The position numbers were made by a program, and so were the translations under genes. A stretch of DNA of 64,000 nucleotides. Source: Yoonia sp. (GTDB lineage Bacteria; Pseudomonadota; Alphaproteobacteria; Rhodobacterales; Rhodobacteraceae). The notes under the pieces are model-generated. The model was not told where the DNA came from, did no database searches, and saw only the letters and a list, made by a program, of their open reading frames with translations. This document shows positions 8,325 to 18,707 of the stretch, piece after piece (the first letter of the stretch is position 1; each line of letters begins with the position of its first letter). The stretch lies in the NCBI RefSeq assembly GCF_018402175.1, contig NZ_JAGYJK010000016.1, forward strand, positions 62,001-126,000, read 5' to 3'.

Positions 8325-9881
8325 ATGACCAAAGACAAAGTGTTGATTTTCGACACGACCCTGCGCGACGGCGAACAAAGCCCGGGTGCAACGATGACCC
8401 ATGCCGAAAAGCTGGAAATCGCGGAATTGCTGGACGATATGGGCGTCGATATCATCGAGGCCGGTTTCCCCATCGCGTCTGAGGGTGATTTCAATGCGGT
8501 CAGCGAGATCGCCAAACGCGCCAAACGCGCCACGATCTGCGGGCTGGCGCGGGCGAATTACAAGGATATCGACCGCTGCTGGGAGGCTGTGAAACACGCC
8601 TCATCCCCGCGCATCCATACATTCATCGGCACCTCGCCGCTGCACCGCGCGATCCCAAACCTCGACATGGACCAGATGGCCGAACGCATCCACGACACCG
8701 TGACCCATGCGCGCAACCTGTGCGACAACGTGCAATGGTCGCCGATGGATGCGACGCGCACCGAATGGGATTACCTTTGCCTTGTCGTCGAGATCGCGAT
8801 CAAGGCGGGGGCAACGACGATCAACATCCCCGACACCGTGGGCTATACCGCCCCTGCGGAAAGTGCGGATCTGATCAAGCGGCTGATCGCCACCGTTCCC
8901 GGTGCGGACAGCGTCATCTTTGCCACCCATTGCCACAACGACCTTGGCATGGCGACGGCCAATTCGCTGGCCGCTGTCATCGGCGGCGCGCGCCAGATCG
9001 AATGCACGATCAACGGTCTGGGCGAACGCGCGGGCAATACCGCATTGGAAGAGGTCGTGATGGCCTTGAAAATCCGAGGCGATATCATGCCGTTTGAAAC
9101 CGGCATCGACACACGCAAGATCATGAACATCTCGCGCCGCGTGGCGACCGTGTCCGGTTTCGCGGTGCAGTTCAACAAAGCCATCGTCGGCAAGAACGCC
9201 TTTGCCCATGAAAGCGGTATCCATCAGGACGGGATGCTGAAAAACGCCGAGACATTCGAGATCATGCGCCCAGAGGATGTGGGCCTGTCCGGCACCAGCC
9301 TGCCTTTGGGCAAACATTCGGGCCGTGCCGCCCTGCGCGCCAAGCTGGCGGAACTAGGCTTCGATCTGGCGGATAACCAGCTGAACGATGTGTTCGTGCG
9401 GTTCAAAGATCTGGCCGACCGCAAGAAAGAAGTCTTTGACGACGACCTGATGGCGCTGGTCTATCAAAACGACAGCGGCGAGGACCGGATCAAGCTGAAA
9501 TCCCTGCGCGTTATCTGTGGCACCGAAGGGCCGCAGCAGGCGGATATGGTGCTGGATATCGACGGCGCCGATCATCAGACAAGTGCAACGGGCGACGGTC
9601 CTGTCGATGCGACGTTCAACGCGGTCAAGGCGCTGTTTCCGCATGGCGCGCGGTTGCAATTGTATCAGGTGCAGGCCGTCACCGAAGGCACCGATGCGCA
9701 GGCGACCGTGATGGTGCGGTTGGACGAGGACGGGCGCATCGCCACCGGCCAATCCGCCGATACCGATACCGTCGTGGCCAGCGCCAAAGCCTATATCAAT
9801 GCGCTGAACCGGCTGCTGGTGCGGCGCGCGCATTCGCAACCGGGCTATGACACAAAGGGTGTCAGCTACAAAGACAGCTAA
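8325..9881 (+). CDS. leuA: 2-Isopropylmalate synthase
   Basis: Condenses acetyl-CoA with 2-oxoisovalerate, the first committed step of leucine synthesis. The 518-residue protein has the catalytic TIM barrel at the N-terminus (FDTTLRDGEQSPGA, residues 9-22; metal-binding HCHND; GLGERAGNT). The linker has HESGIHQDG and GKHSGRAAL, and the C-terminal regulatory (LeuA dimer) domain is where leucine feedback acts. A GGAA ribosome-binding site precedes the ATG. Expression is probably controlled by the leader peptide upstream, and a strong terminator follows. Citramalate synthase is less likely, given length and motif context. Confidence 0.95.
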   Translation: MTKDKVLIFDTTLRDGEQSPGATMTHAEKLEIAELLDDMGVDIIEAGFPIASEGDFNAVSEIAKRAKRATICGLARANYKDIDRCWEAVKHASSPRIHTFIGTSPLHRAIPNLDMDQMAERIHDTVTHARNLCDNVQWSPMDATRTEWDYLCLVVEIAIKAGATTINIPDTVGYTAPAESADLIKRLIATVPGADSVIFATHCHNDLGMATANSLAAVIGGARQIECTINGLGERAGNTALEEVVMALKIRGDIMPFETGIDTRKIMNISRRVATVSGFAVQFNKAIVGKNAFAHESGIHQDGMLKNAETFEIMRPEDVGLSGTSLPLGKHSGRAALRAKLAELGFDLADNQLNDVFVRFKDLADRKKEVFDDDLMALVYQNDSGEDRIKLKSLRVICGTEGPQQADMVLDIDGADHQTSATGDGPVDATFNAVKALFPHGARLQLYQVQAVTEGTDAQATVMVRLDEDGRIATGQSADTDTVVASAKAYINALNRLLVRRAHSQPGYDTKGVSYKDS

Positions 9882-9904
9882 GCCGGACGACTCGGATGAC
9901 AGGC

Positions 9905-9940
9905 ACAGGCGGCCCCCGCGAAGGGGCCGCCTGTTGTGTT
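9905..9940 (+). terminator. Rho-independent terminator of leuA
   Basis: A perfect 12-bp stem, ACAGGCGGCCCC (9905-9916) with GGGGCCGCCTGT (9923-9934), closes a 6-nt loop and is followed by a T-rich tail (TGTGTTT). It lies 24 bp after the leuA stop. Confidence 0.9.
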
Positions 9941-11205
<1,265 letters not shown>

Positions 11206-11229
11206 CTCCGGCCTAAGGACAACCACCCC

Positions 11230-12153
11230 TTGGCACGCGACAATTCCAGCGAGACCTATATCGCCCCCGTCCGCAACCTGCTGGTGGGGGTGTTGGTCTT
11301 GGCGCTACTGGCAATCTTTGCGGTCTGGCGGATCGACAGCCCGCGTGTGGAACGGTTGCGCATGGCAGTGATCGACCGTGTGGTGCCATCGTTCGACTGG
11401 GCGATGGCCCCGATCCACGGCACCGCGCATCTGCTGGCCGATTTCCAAAGCTATCAGCGGCTCGCGGCCCAGAACCAGGATCTGCGCCGCGAATTGCAAC
11501 AGATGAAGGCCTGGCGCGAGGCCGCGCTTCAACTGGAACAAGAGAACGCAAAGCTTCTTGACCTGAACAACGTGCGGATCGACCCAAAGCTGACCTTTGT
11601 CACAGGGGTCGTCATGACCGACAGCGGGTCGCCTTTCCGGCAATCTGTCCTGCTGAATGTCGGTGCGCGCGACGGGATCATTGATGGCTGGCCCACGATG
11701 GACGGGATCGGGTTGGCGGGCCGGATCGCGGGTGTGGGCCGCCAGACAAGCCGCGTGCTGTTGCTGACCGATACATCCAGCCGGATCCCGATCACGATCC
11801 TGCCCTCCGGCCAGCGCGCGATCCTTGCCGGCGACAGCACGTCCAACCCGATGATCGAGTTTCTGGAGGACCGCGCTGTCGTGCGTCCGGGCGACAGGGT
11901 CGTTTCATCAGGTGATGGCGGTGTCTTTCCGGCCGATCTTTTGGTCGGGCAAGTGGCGCTAGGCACCGACAACCGGCTGCGGGTCCGGCTGGCGGTCGAT
12001 TACCAGCGGCTGGAATTTCTGCGTGTCCTGCGCGCGCATCCGCATGAGGTGATCAACGATCCGGGCCGGCTTTTGACGCCAATGCCTGAGATTTATGGTC
12101 CCTCCGCGCTCAGCCCCGCAGCACCGGCAACACCCGAGGCCGCAGATGGCTGA
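11230..12153 (+). CDS. mreC: Rod shape-determining protein MreC
   Basis: A 307-residue bitopic inner-membrane protein that bridges MreB/MreD to PBP2 in the periplasm. One membrane segment lies at about residues 12-32 (NLLVGVLVLALLAIFAVW). A coiled-coil follows (about 77-105, QNQDLRREL..), then the beta-barrel domains typical of MreC. The start codon is TTG at 11230, supported by AAGGA 12 nt upstream; no better ATG exists near the conserved N-terminus. The tail (residues about 285-307) is Pro/Ala-rich. Its 3' end overlaps mreD by 8 bp. Confidence 0.93.
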   Translation: MARDNSSETYIAPVRNLLVGVLVLALLAIFAVWRIDSPRVERLRMAVIDRVVPSFDWAMAPIHGTAHLLADFQSYQRLAAQNQDLRRELQQMKAWREAALQLEQENAKLLDLNNVRIDPKLTFVTGVVMTDSGSPFRQSVLLNVGARDGIIDGWPTMDGIGLAGRIAGVGRQTSRVLLLTDTSSRIPITILPSGQRAILAGDSTSNPMIEFLEDRAVVRPGDRVVSSGDGGVFPADLLVGQVALGTDNRLRVRLAVDYQRLEFLRVLRAHPHEVINDPGRLLTPMPEIYGPSALSPAAPATPEAADG

Positions 12154-12685
12154 CATCGCCGAACCGGCAACCTGGGCACGCCGGGCGGTGTTTGTGCTGC
12201 TGGCCTGCATCATCACGATCACGCAGCTCGTGCCGCTGAACCTTGAACCGGTGGTATGGGCGGCGCCTGACTTGCTGCTGGCGGTGACCTGCGTCTGGGT
12301 CGCGCGCAAGCCGGACTATGTCCCTGTCTATATCGTCGCGGCCGTGTTTTTCGCCACCGATCTGCTGTTCCAACAGCCACCTGGCCTCTGGGCGGCGTTG
12401 GTTGTGCTGCTGACCGAGGCAATCCGCACCCGACACCGCGAATTGCGCAGTATGTCATTCGCGGCGGAATGGGCCTTTGTGGCACTTGGGCTGGTCGCGA
12501 TCACATTGGCGAACCGGATCGTGCTTGCTATTGTGATAACACCTTTGGCACCCTTGGGGCTGACGATGATGCAACTGGCTGGCACTGTGCTGATCTATCC
12601 GCTGGTGGTCTTTGTTGCCCGCTACCTGTTTGCCGTGGCCTATGTCGCCCCCGGCGACATGCGAAAGATTGGACAACGGACATGA
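12146..12685 (+). CDS. mreD: Rod shape-determining protein MreD
   Basis: A 179-residue integral membrane protein with about five hydrophobic segments, the usual partner of MreC. Sequence conservation in this family is low, and the call rests on size, hydrophobicity and position between mreC and mrdA. The ATG at 12146 lies inside the last codons of mreC (8-bp overlap), and its stop overlaps the mrdA start as ATGA, implying translational coupling. Confidence 0.9.
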   Translation: MADIAEPATWARRAVFVLLACIITITQLVPLNLEPVVWAAPDLLLAVTCVWVARKPDYVPVYIVAAVFFATDLLFQQPPGLWAALVVLLTEAIRTRHRELRSMSFAAEWAFVALGLVAITLANRIVLAIVITPLAPLGLTMMQLAGTVLIYPLVVFVARYLFAVAYVAPGDMRKIGQRT

Positions 12686-14622
12686 GACGCCCGCCAAAGG
12701 ACGTGATCCAAAGTACGCGCAGCATCGGAAGGCGCACGCTGATCATGGGTGGGCTACAACTGGGCGTTCTGGGCGCGATCGGGTTCCGGCTGCGCGACAT
12801 GCAGGTCAAACAGGCCGATCAATACCGGATGCTGGCCGAGGAAAACCGCATCAGCATGCGCCTGCTGCCACCTGCACGCGGCATGATCTTTGACCGCAAC
12901 GGAATCGCCATCGCCGCCAATGAACAGAATTACCGCGTCGTTATGGTCCGCGAGGATGCAGGCGATATCGAACAGGTGCTGGCCCGCCTGACCGAGATTA
13001 TCGACATCCCCCCCGACACCCTGACCCGCGCGATCGAGGAAATGCGCCGCCGCGCGCCTTTTGTGCCAGTAACGATCCTTGAACGTGTGTCATGGGACGA
13101 CGTGGCGCAGATCAATCTGAACACGCCCGTCCTGCCCGGTGTGCAGGCCGAGGTTGGCCTCAGCCGCTATTACCCGATGGGCGAGGATATGGCCCATGTC
13201 GTAGGCTATGTCGGTCCAGTCAGCGATTACGACCTTGGCCAGATCGAAAATCCCGATCCCCTGTTGCAGATCCCGCGTTTCGAATACGGCAAGACGGGTG
13301 CCGAAAACAGGCTCGAGACCGACCTGCGCGGCAAGGCCGGCACCCGCCGCATCGAGATCAGCGCCGCAGGCCGGATCATCCGCGAACTCGACCGGCAGGA
13401 CGGCATCGCGGGCAAGGATCTGCAGCTGACCATCGACGCGCGGCTGCAATCTTATGTGCAGGCGCGGCTGGACGGCGAATCCGCCAGCGCCGTGGTGATC
13501 GACCTTGAAAACGGCGATCTGCGCGCGGTTGTGTCGTCGCCTTCGTTCGACCCCAACATGTTCGTGCGTGGCATTTCGGTGGCGGACTGGCAGGCGCTGA
13601 TGGAAAACAAATACCGCCCACTGGCAGCCAAGGCGGTGCAAGGCACCTATCCACCCGGATCGACGTTCAAGATGGTCACGCTGCTGGCCGCGATGGAGGC
13701 GGGCGTCATCACCGCAGAGGATACGGTCTATTGTCCAGGCCATGCCGATGTGGGCGGCACCCGTTTTCACTGCTGGAAACGCGGTGGTCATGGCAACATG
13801 AACCTGCATGAATCCATGAAGCAAAGCTGCGACGTCTATTACTATGACATCGCGCAGCGCGTGGGCATCGACAAGATGGCGGAAATGGCGCGCAAGCTGG
13901 GCCTTGGCCTGCGCCACGACCTGCCCTTGTCGGCGGTGGCGACGGGCATTGCGCCCGACCGCGACTGGAAATCATCGGTGCGCGGCGAAACATGGCGGAT
14001 CGGGGATACGGTCAACGCGTCCATCGGGCAGGGCTATGTGCTGACATCGCCCATACAACTGGCCGTGATGACCGCTCGGCTTGCCACCGGCAATGAGATC
14101 ACGCCGCGCCTGCTCCGGCTGATTGACGGGGTCGAACAGCCCAGCGGGATCGGGCCAAGCCTTGGGTTGAACGAAAACACGTTGCGCCGCCTGCGCGCAT
14201 CGCTGGACGCGGTTTGCAATCACAACCGCGGCACCGCTTATGGATCACGCATTCTGACCGAGGGGCGCATGATGGCGGGCAAAACCGGCACCAGTCAAGT
14301 CCGCCGTATCACGCCCGACGAACGCGCAGCAGGCGTGATCAGCAACGAGGATTTGCCTTGGGAACGCCGCGACCACGCCTTGTTCGTAGGCTATGCCCCG
14401 CTGGACAATCCGCGCTATGCGGTCTCGGTCGTCGTCGAACATGGCGGCGGCGGATCGGCGGCGGCAGCCCCCGTGGCGCGCGATATCCTGTTGCAGGCTC
14501 AATATGGCGGCCCACCACCACTGGACGCCTATCCCGCCAACCTGCGCGAGCAGATCGCCGCACAACAACGCCGCATCGCAGACCGAATCCCAGCAGGCAC
14601 CCGCAGCCAGGGCCGCGCATGA
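12682..14622 (+). CDS. mrdA: Penicillin-binding protein 2 (elongation transpeptidase)
   Basis: Class B PBP of 646 residues that crosslinks peptidoglycan during elongation with RodA as its glycosyltransferase. One N-terminal membrane anchor (about residues 18-38), then the pedestal domain. The transpeptidase domain has the SxxK motif GSTFK with nucleophile Ser327 and Lys330, SCDVYYYD near 380 containing the conserved region before SxN, and KTG at 534-536 (GKTGTSQ). The ATG at 12682 overlaps the mreD stop. The C-terminal tail is Gln/Arg-rich and overlaps the rodA start by 4 bp. Confidence 0.95.
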   Translation: MRRPPKDVIQSTRSIGRRTLIMGGLQLGVLGAIGFRLRDMQVKQADQYRMLAEENRISMRLLPPARGMIFDRNGIAIAANEQNYRVVMVREDAGDIEQVLARLTEIIDIPPDTLTRAIEEMRRRAPFVPVTILERVSWDDVAQINLNTPVLPGVQAEVGLSRYYPMGEDMAHVVGYVGPVSDYDLGQIENPDPLLQIPRFEYGKTGAENRLETDLRGKAGTRRIEISAAGRIIRELDRQDGIAGKDLQLTIDARLQSYVQARLDGESASAVVIDLENGDLRAVVSSPSFDPNMFVRGISVADWQALMENKYRPLAAKAVQGTYPPGSTFKMVTLLAAMEAGVITAEDTVYCPGHADVGGTRFHCWKRGGHGNMNLHESMKQSCDVYYYDIAQRVGIDKMAEMARKLGLGLRHDLPLSAVATGIAPDRDWKSSVRGETWRIGDTVNASIGQGYVLTSPIQLAVMTARLATGNEITPRLLRLIDGVEQPSGIGPSLGLNENTLRRLRASLDAVCNHNRGTAYGSRILTEGRMMAGKTGTSQVRRITPDERAAGVISNEDLPWERRDHALFVGYAPLDNPRYAVSVVVEHGGGGSAAAAPVARDILLQAQYGGPPPLDAYPANLREQIAAQQRRIADRIPAGTRSQGRA

Positions 14623-15758
14623 GCTATCTGGAGTATAACACCAAGTCGGTGCCTGTCGGGCTGCGCAAGTTGCTGTATCTTCACTGGCCCCTGATCCTGC
14701 TTTTGATCGCGGTCGCCTGTGCCGGTTTCTTGATGCTGTATTCTGTCGGTGGCGGGTCGTTCACCCCGTGGGTAGAACCGCAGATGAAACGGTTCGCCCT
14801 TGGGCTGGCGGTTATGATCGCAGTCGCGATGGTCCCAATCTGGTTTTGGCGGAACATGTCATTCGTGGCTTTCGGCGGGTCCGTGCTGTTGTTGATTGGG
14901 GTGGAATTGTTCGGGGATGTGCGGATGGGTGCCCAACGCTGGATCGACTTGGGGTTCATGCGGCTGCAACCCTCTGAATTGACCAAGATCACGCTGGTCA
15001 TGTTTCTGGCGGCCTATTACGACTGGCTGCCGTTTGAGCGCAAATCGCACCCGGTTTGGGTGATTGTGCCAGTGCTCGTGATTCTGGTGCCAGTGGCGCT
15101 GGTGCTGCAACAGCCAGACCTCGGCACGGCCTTACTGCTTTTGATGGGCGGTGGGGCGATCATGTTCCTTGCAGGCGTGCATTGGGCCTATTTCGCCACC
15201 GTGGTGGCCGCTGGGATAAGCATGATCATTGCCGTCTTCCAAAGCCGCGGTACGGGCTGGCAGATCCTGCAAGATTATCAGTATAGCCGCATCGACACTT
15301 TTCTCGACCCGGCCAATGATCCGCTGGGAGCAGGCTACAACATCACGCAGGCCAAGATCGCGCTTGGCTCTGGCGGCTGGACCGGGCGCGGGTTCATGCA
15401 AGGCACCCAGTCACAGCTGAACTTTCTGCCTGAAAAGCACACTGATTTCATTTTTACCACGCTGGCCGAGGAATTCGGCTTTGTCGGTGCAATGACTCTT
15501 GTGGTGCTATATGCATTGATCGTCCTGTTTTGCGTCGCCTCTGCGCTGTCGAACAAGGATCGTTTTGGGGCTTTGCTGACATTGGGGATTGCACTGACAT
15601 TCTTTTTGTTTTTCGCGGTGAACATGGCGATGGTCACAGGATTAACCCCCGTGGTCGGCGTACCCTTGCCGCTGGTCAGCTATGGCGGCTCGGCGATGCT
15701 GGTGCTGATGGGCGCTTTTGGGCTGGTGCAAAGCGCCCATGTCCACAGGCCGCGCTGA
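14619..15758 (+). CDS. rodA: Peptidoglycan glycosyltransferase RodA (SEDS family)
   Basis: A 379-residue polytopic membrane protein with about ten hydrophobic segments that polymerises lipid II together with PBP2. Characteristic SEDS features are visible: GAQRWIDLGFMRLQPSE near residue 105, QPDLGTA, the extracellular loop with LPEKHTDFIF, and the C-terminal GVPLPLVSYGGSAM. It overlaps mrdA by 4 bp and its TGA shares a base with the ATG of the next gene, so all of 10168-16690 looks like one transcript. Confidence 0.95.
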   Translation: MSYLEYNTKSVPVGLRKLLYLHWPLILLLIAVACAGFLMLYSVGGGSFTPWVEPQMKRFALGLAVMIAVAMVPIWFWRNMSFVAFGGSVLLLIGVELFGDVRMGAQRWIDLGFMRLQPSELTKITLVMFLAAYYDWLPFERKSHPVWVIVPVLVILVPVALVLQQPDLGTALLLLMGGGAIMFLAGVHWAYFATVVAAGISMIIAVFQSRGTGWQILQDYQYSRIDTFLDPANDPLGAGYNITQAKIALGSGGWTGRGFMQGTQSQLNFLPEKHTDFIFTTLAEEFGFVGAMTLVVLYALIVLFCVASALSNKDRFGALLTLGIALTFFLFFAVNMAMVTGLTPVVGVPLPLVSYGGSAMLVLMGAFGLVQSAHVHRPR

Positions 15759-16690
15759 TGCTGAAGGTTCTGTTCTCCGCCAAGCCGCAAGCATGGGACG
15801 AATACCAAGCCCCCCTGTCGGATGCTTTTGCCAAGGCTAGGCTGGCCGTTGACCTGTCGCGCGATCACCCCCCGGCCCAGACCGATTATATCGTCTTTGC
15901 GCCCAATGGTCCGGTCCGCGACTTTGCACCCTATGTGAACACAAAGGCCGTGCTGAGCCTTTGGGCCGGGGTCGAGACGGTCGTGGATAACCCCACCCTG
16001 ACCCAGCCATTGTGCCGTCTGGTCGATCCCGGCCTGACGCGCGGCATGGTGGAATGGGTGACTGGCCATGTGCTGCGCCATCATCTGGGGATGGATGCGC
16101 ATATTCGCGGGCAGGACGGCATCTGGCGTGACGGCATCAGCCCGCCCTTGGCCGCAGAACGCCCCGTAACGATCCTTGGCATCGGCGCGCTGGGGGCTGC
16201 CTGCGGGCAGGCGCTGGCGGGTCTGGGATTTCCGGTAACAGGCTGGAGCAGATCGCCCAAGGACGTGCCACATCTGCAGTGTCTGCATGGCGAAGACGGG
16301 CTGCAACAGGCCCTGACGGCGGCGCAGATTGTCGTGTTGCTGTTGCCGCAGACAGCGCAGACGCAGAACATCCTGAATGGACCCCGTTTGGCGCTGCTGG
16401 CAAAAGGCGCCTGCGTGATCAACCCCGGTCGCGGCCCGCTGATCGACGACGCGGCCCTGTTGGCCGCACTGGACACAGGCCAGATCGCCCATGCCACGCT
16501 GGACGTGTTCCGCCGCGAACCGCTGCCAGCAGATCACGCGTTCTGGGCGCATCCGCATGTCACCGTCACCCCCCATATCGCCGCCACCACGCGTCCCGAC
16601 ACCGCGGCCAAGATCATCGCCGAGAACGTCAGGCGGGGCGAGGCGGGGCTGCCATTTCTAAACGTCGTCGACCGGCAGTTGGGGTATTAG
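15758..16690 (+). CDS. D-2-hydroxyacid dehydrogenase, glyoxylate/hydroxypyruvate reductase A type
   Basis: A 310-residue NAD(P)-dependent oxidoreductase similar to GhrA. The nucleotide-binding fold is marked by GIGALGAACGQALAGLGF (around 147-164), followed by NPGRGPLIDD, and the catalytic His is in PHIAATTRPD. It should reduce glyoxylate or hydroxypyruvate, but specificity is not certain. It is coupled to rodA through a TGATG overlap, an odd metabolic passenger in a cell-wall operon, though this arrangement is often seen in Rhodobacterales. Two hairpins follow the stop. Confidence 0.85.
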   Translation: MLKVLFSAKPQAWDEYQAPLSDAFAKARLAVDLSRDHPPAQTDYIVFAPNGPVRDFAPYVNTKAVLSLWAGVETVVDNPTLTQPLCRLVDPGLTRGMVEWVTGHVLRHHLGMDAHIRGQDGIWRDGISPPLAAERPVTILGIGALGAACGQALAGLGFPVTGWSRSPKDVPHLQCLHGEDGLQQALTAAQIVVLLLPQTAQTQNILNGPRLALLAKGACVINPGRGPLIDDAALLAALDTGQIAHATLDVFRREPLPADHAFWAHPHVTVTPHIAATTRPDTAAKIIAENVRRGEAGLPFLNVVDRQLGY

Positions 16691-16691
16691 G

Positions 16692-16714
16692 GTCGCATTC
16701 CTGCGGAATACGAC
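16692..16714. terminator. Palindromic hairpin after the GhrA-like gene
   Basis: GTCG-c-ATTCC pairs with GGAAT-a-CGAC around a TGC loop, with one mismatch. It begins 1 bp after the stop codon of the plus-strand gene and lies between convergent genes, so it probably stabilises or ends transcripts. There is no T-run. Confidence 0.55.
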
Positions 16715-16731
16715 GCCTCCGGCGGGGATTA

Positions 16732-16760
16732 CGTCAAATCGCGCTCTGCGCGAATTGACG
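16732..16760. terminator. Second palindromic hairpin between convergent genes
   Basis: CGTCAA-a-TCGCGC (16732-16744) pairs with GCGCGA-a-TTGACG (16748-16760) around a TCT loop, 12 pairs with one A/A mismatch. It is near-symmetric and lies 21 bp beyond the stop of the minus-strand SseB-like gene, so it could serve both strands. No U-tract is seen. Confidence 0.55.
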
Positions 16761-16781
16761 CGCTCGGAAGATGGCCAAGGA

Positions 16782-17561
16782 TCAGCGCAGTTTCGGCGGC
16801 CTTGTCGGGTCCATGCCCGGGGCGGATGGTCCGCTAGCCGCGACGGCGGGTTCGGGCAGGTCAAAGCGCAGGCCGACCTTTGCCAAGCGTGCTGTCATCG
16901 GATCAGCGGAGCGCAGGAACAGCACATCCATCATCCCCGCCTCGATGCCCGAAAACGTTAGCGCCTCGCCCGCGGCGGAGGCCAGCGCCTTTTCGGCACC
17001 CTCCAGCGCATCGACGAAGGCCAGCACATGGCCTGTCGCGCCGGTGTCATAGGTCACCTCGGCCAGATAGGCCAAGCGTGCAAGACCTGCGGCGATGGCC
17101 AGTTTGCGGTCAAGCCCCGCCACCACGCTTTGCGGCAGGTGGCGGGGGGCGGCGATGGCGGTCAGCCGCGCCTCGGTTTCCAATGGGGCATTCAACAGGG
17201 TCTGCGCCAACCAATCCACCGCATCCGCAGGGATCAGCATGGCCGATGGTGCCACTTCGAGGTTGAGGCCCAGCCCGACCCCCTGCCCTGCAAGCATCTG
17301 CACCAGCGCCCGCCCCGGCAGGGCGGCATAGGGGGCGATCCGGCCCACGAAATCGGACAGCCGTTCTTCGCGGTCGAAGATCAGCGCATATTGCCCGTCC
17401 TCAACATCGAACAGCGCCGGCGTGATCTGGTCGCCTTCGGTCTCGGCACCCAGAAGCAGATAGATTTCGCTATCGGCCAGCCGTTCATAGAACCTCAGCC
17501 GCGCGCCATCGTCGTCGGGCGCGGCCTCCATTGCCGCATGGGCGGTGTCGAGATCGGTCAT
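16782..17561 (-). CDS. SseB-family protein
   Basis: A 259-residue soluble protein resembling the SseB N-terminal domain family: early LRFYERLADSEIYLLL, and EDGQYALIFDREERLSDF. SseB proteins are poorly understood and have been linked to sulfurtransferase and stress functions without a firm reaction. The open frame runs upstream, but the ATG at 17561 gives the natural N-terminus MTDLDTAH and sits 4 bp after the stop of the preceding dehydrogenase gene, so the two form a short operon. The C-terminus ends in a Pro-rich tail. Confidence 0.75.
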   Translation of the reverse strand: MTDLDTAHAAMEAAPDDDGARLRFYERLADSEIYLLLGAETEGDQITPALFDVEDGQYALIFDREERLSDFVGRIAPYAALPGRALVQMLAGQGVGLGLNLEVAPSAMLIPADAVDWLAQTLLNAPLETEARLTAIAAPRHLPQSVVAGLDRKLAIAAGLARLAYLAEVTYDTGATGHVLAFVDALEGAEKALASAAGEALTFSGIEAGMMDVLFLRSADPMTARLAKVGLRFDLPEPAVAASGPSAPGMDPTRPPKLR

Positions 17562-17565
17562 TGCG

Positions 17566-18435
17566 TCAGAGTGCCTGCAACCGTTTGAACAAGGCAGATG
17601 TGTCCCAGCGCCCGCCGCCCATTTTCTGCACGTCCTTGTAGAACTGGTCCACAAGGGCGGTCACCGGCAGGCTGGCGCCGTTTTCATCGGCGGTATCAAG
17701 GCAGATGCCCAGATCCTTGCGCATCCAGTCCACGGCAAAGCCATGCGTAAAATGATCATCCAGCATGGTCTTGTAGCGGTTGTTCATCTGCCAGCTGCCC
17801 GCGGCCCCCTGACTGATCACCTCGATCACGGCATGGCCGTCAAGCCCTGCCTTGTCGGCGAAATGCATCGCCTCGGACAGGCCCTGCACCAGCCCCGCGA
17901 TGGCGATCTGGTTACACATCTTGGTCATCTGGCCCGCGCCGCTATCACCAATCCGGCGCGCGAGTTTGGCATAGACCGCGATCACGGGTGCGATGGTGTC
18001 GTAATCGGCCTGATCGCCGCCACACATGATCGACAGTTGCGCGTTTTCCGCACCGGCCTGTCCGCCCGAAATCGGCGCATCGACAAAGCCGAGACCCTTA
18101 TCCTTCGCGGCAGCGTAAAGCTCGCGCGTCACCTTGGCCGATACGGTGGTGTGATCGACAAAGATCGCGCCCTTGCCCATCGTGGCAAATGCGCCGTCAG
18201 GCCCGGTGCAGACCGCGCGCAGATCATCGTCATTGCCCACACAGGCCAGCACGATATCGGCACCTTGGGCGGCGGCGGCAGGCGTGTCGGCGGCACGGCC
18301 ACCGTGTTTGGCGACCCAGGCATCGGCCTTGGCGCGGGTCCGGTTGTAGACGGTCACCTCATGCCCTGCGGCGGCAAGATGACCTGCCATCGGGAAACCC
18401 ATTACCCCAAGGCCAAGAAAAGCGAGTTTTGTCAT
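17566..18435 (-). CDS. 3-Hydroxyisobutyrate dehydrogenase family protein
   Basis: A 289-residue NAD(P)-dependent beta-hydroxyacid dehydrogenase. The N-terminal dinucleotide motif is FLGLGVMGFPMAGHL (residues 5-19). The substrate-binding signature FVDAPISGGQAGAENAQL and the catalytic-lysine region GAGQMTKMCNQI follow, as in MmsB and tartronate-semialdehyde reductases. The neighbours (an SseB-like gene) do not point to valine catabolism, so I do not assign mmsB. It is transcribed away from the capsule genes across a 272-bp spacer. Confidence 0.85.
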   Translation of the reverse strand: MTKLAFLGLGVMGFPMAGHLAAAGHEVTVYNRTRAKADAWVAKHGGRAADTPAAAAQGADIVLACVGNDDDLRAVCTGPDGAFATMGKGAIFVDHTTVSAKVTRELYAAAKDKGLGFVDAPISGGQAGAENAQLSIMCGGDQADYDTIAPVIAVYAKLARRIGDSGAGQMTKMCNQIAIAGLVQGLSEAMHFADKAGLDGHAVIEVISQGAAGSWQMNNRYKTMLDDHFTHGFAVDWMRKDLGICLDTADENGASLPVTALVDQFYKDVQKMGGGRWDTSALFKRLQAL

Positions 18436-18707
18436 AATCCGAAATCCTGTTCATTTGTCGCAAAAATAGAGCATGGCGCACAGGGTCAAGCCCATCGCCG
18501 GTCAAAGCAGCCTATGCATCATGTCAGACCATGCAGGAAGGGCAAGCCCGCCAAAGGGTGCATGTTTTGGCCAGATCACGGCCTTGGCGTCGTAATCAAG
18601 CCGCAATTCAAGAATATATGCGCCGGATACGCGCATCATCAGGGCCTGTTAACCTCTTAGCGGGAAACCTGTCGCAGACCGTTCTGACAGGTACTTACAG
18701 GGCCCAT
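18436..18707. other. Divergent intergenic region (272 bp)
   Basis: This spacer separates the minus-strand dehydrogenase from the plus-strand capsule export genes and must hold promoters for both. The plus-strand frame continues open into it from 18531, but the translation upstream of 18708 does not look like protein. I see no convincing dyad or RNA structure. Confidence 0.5.
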
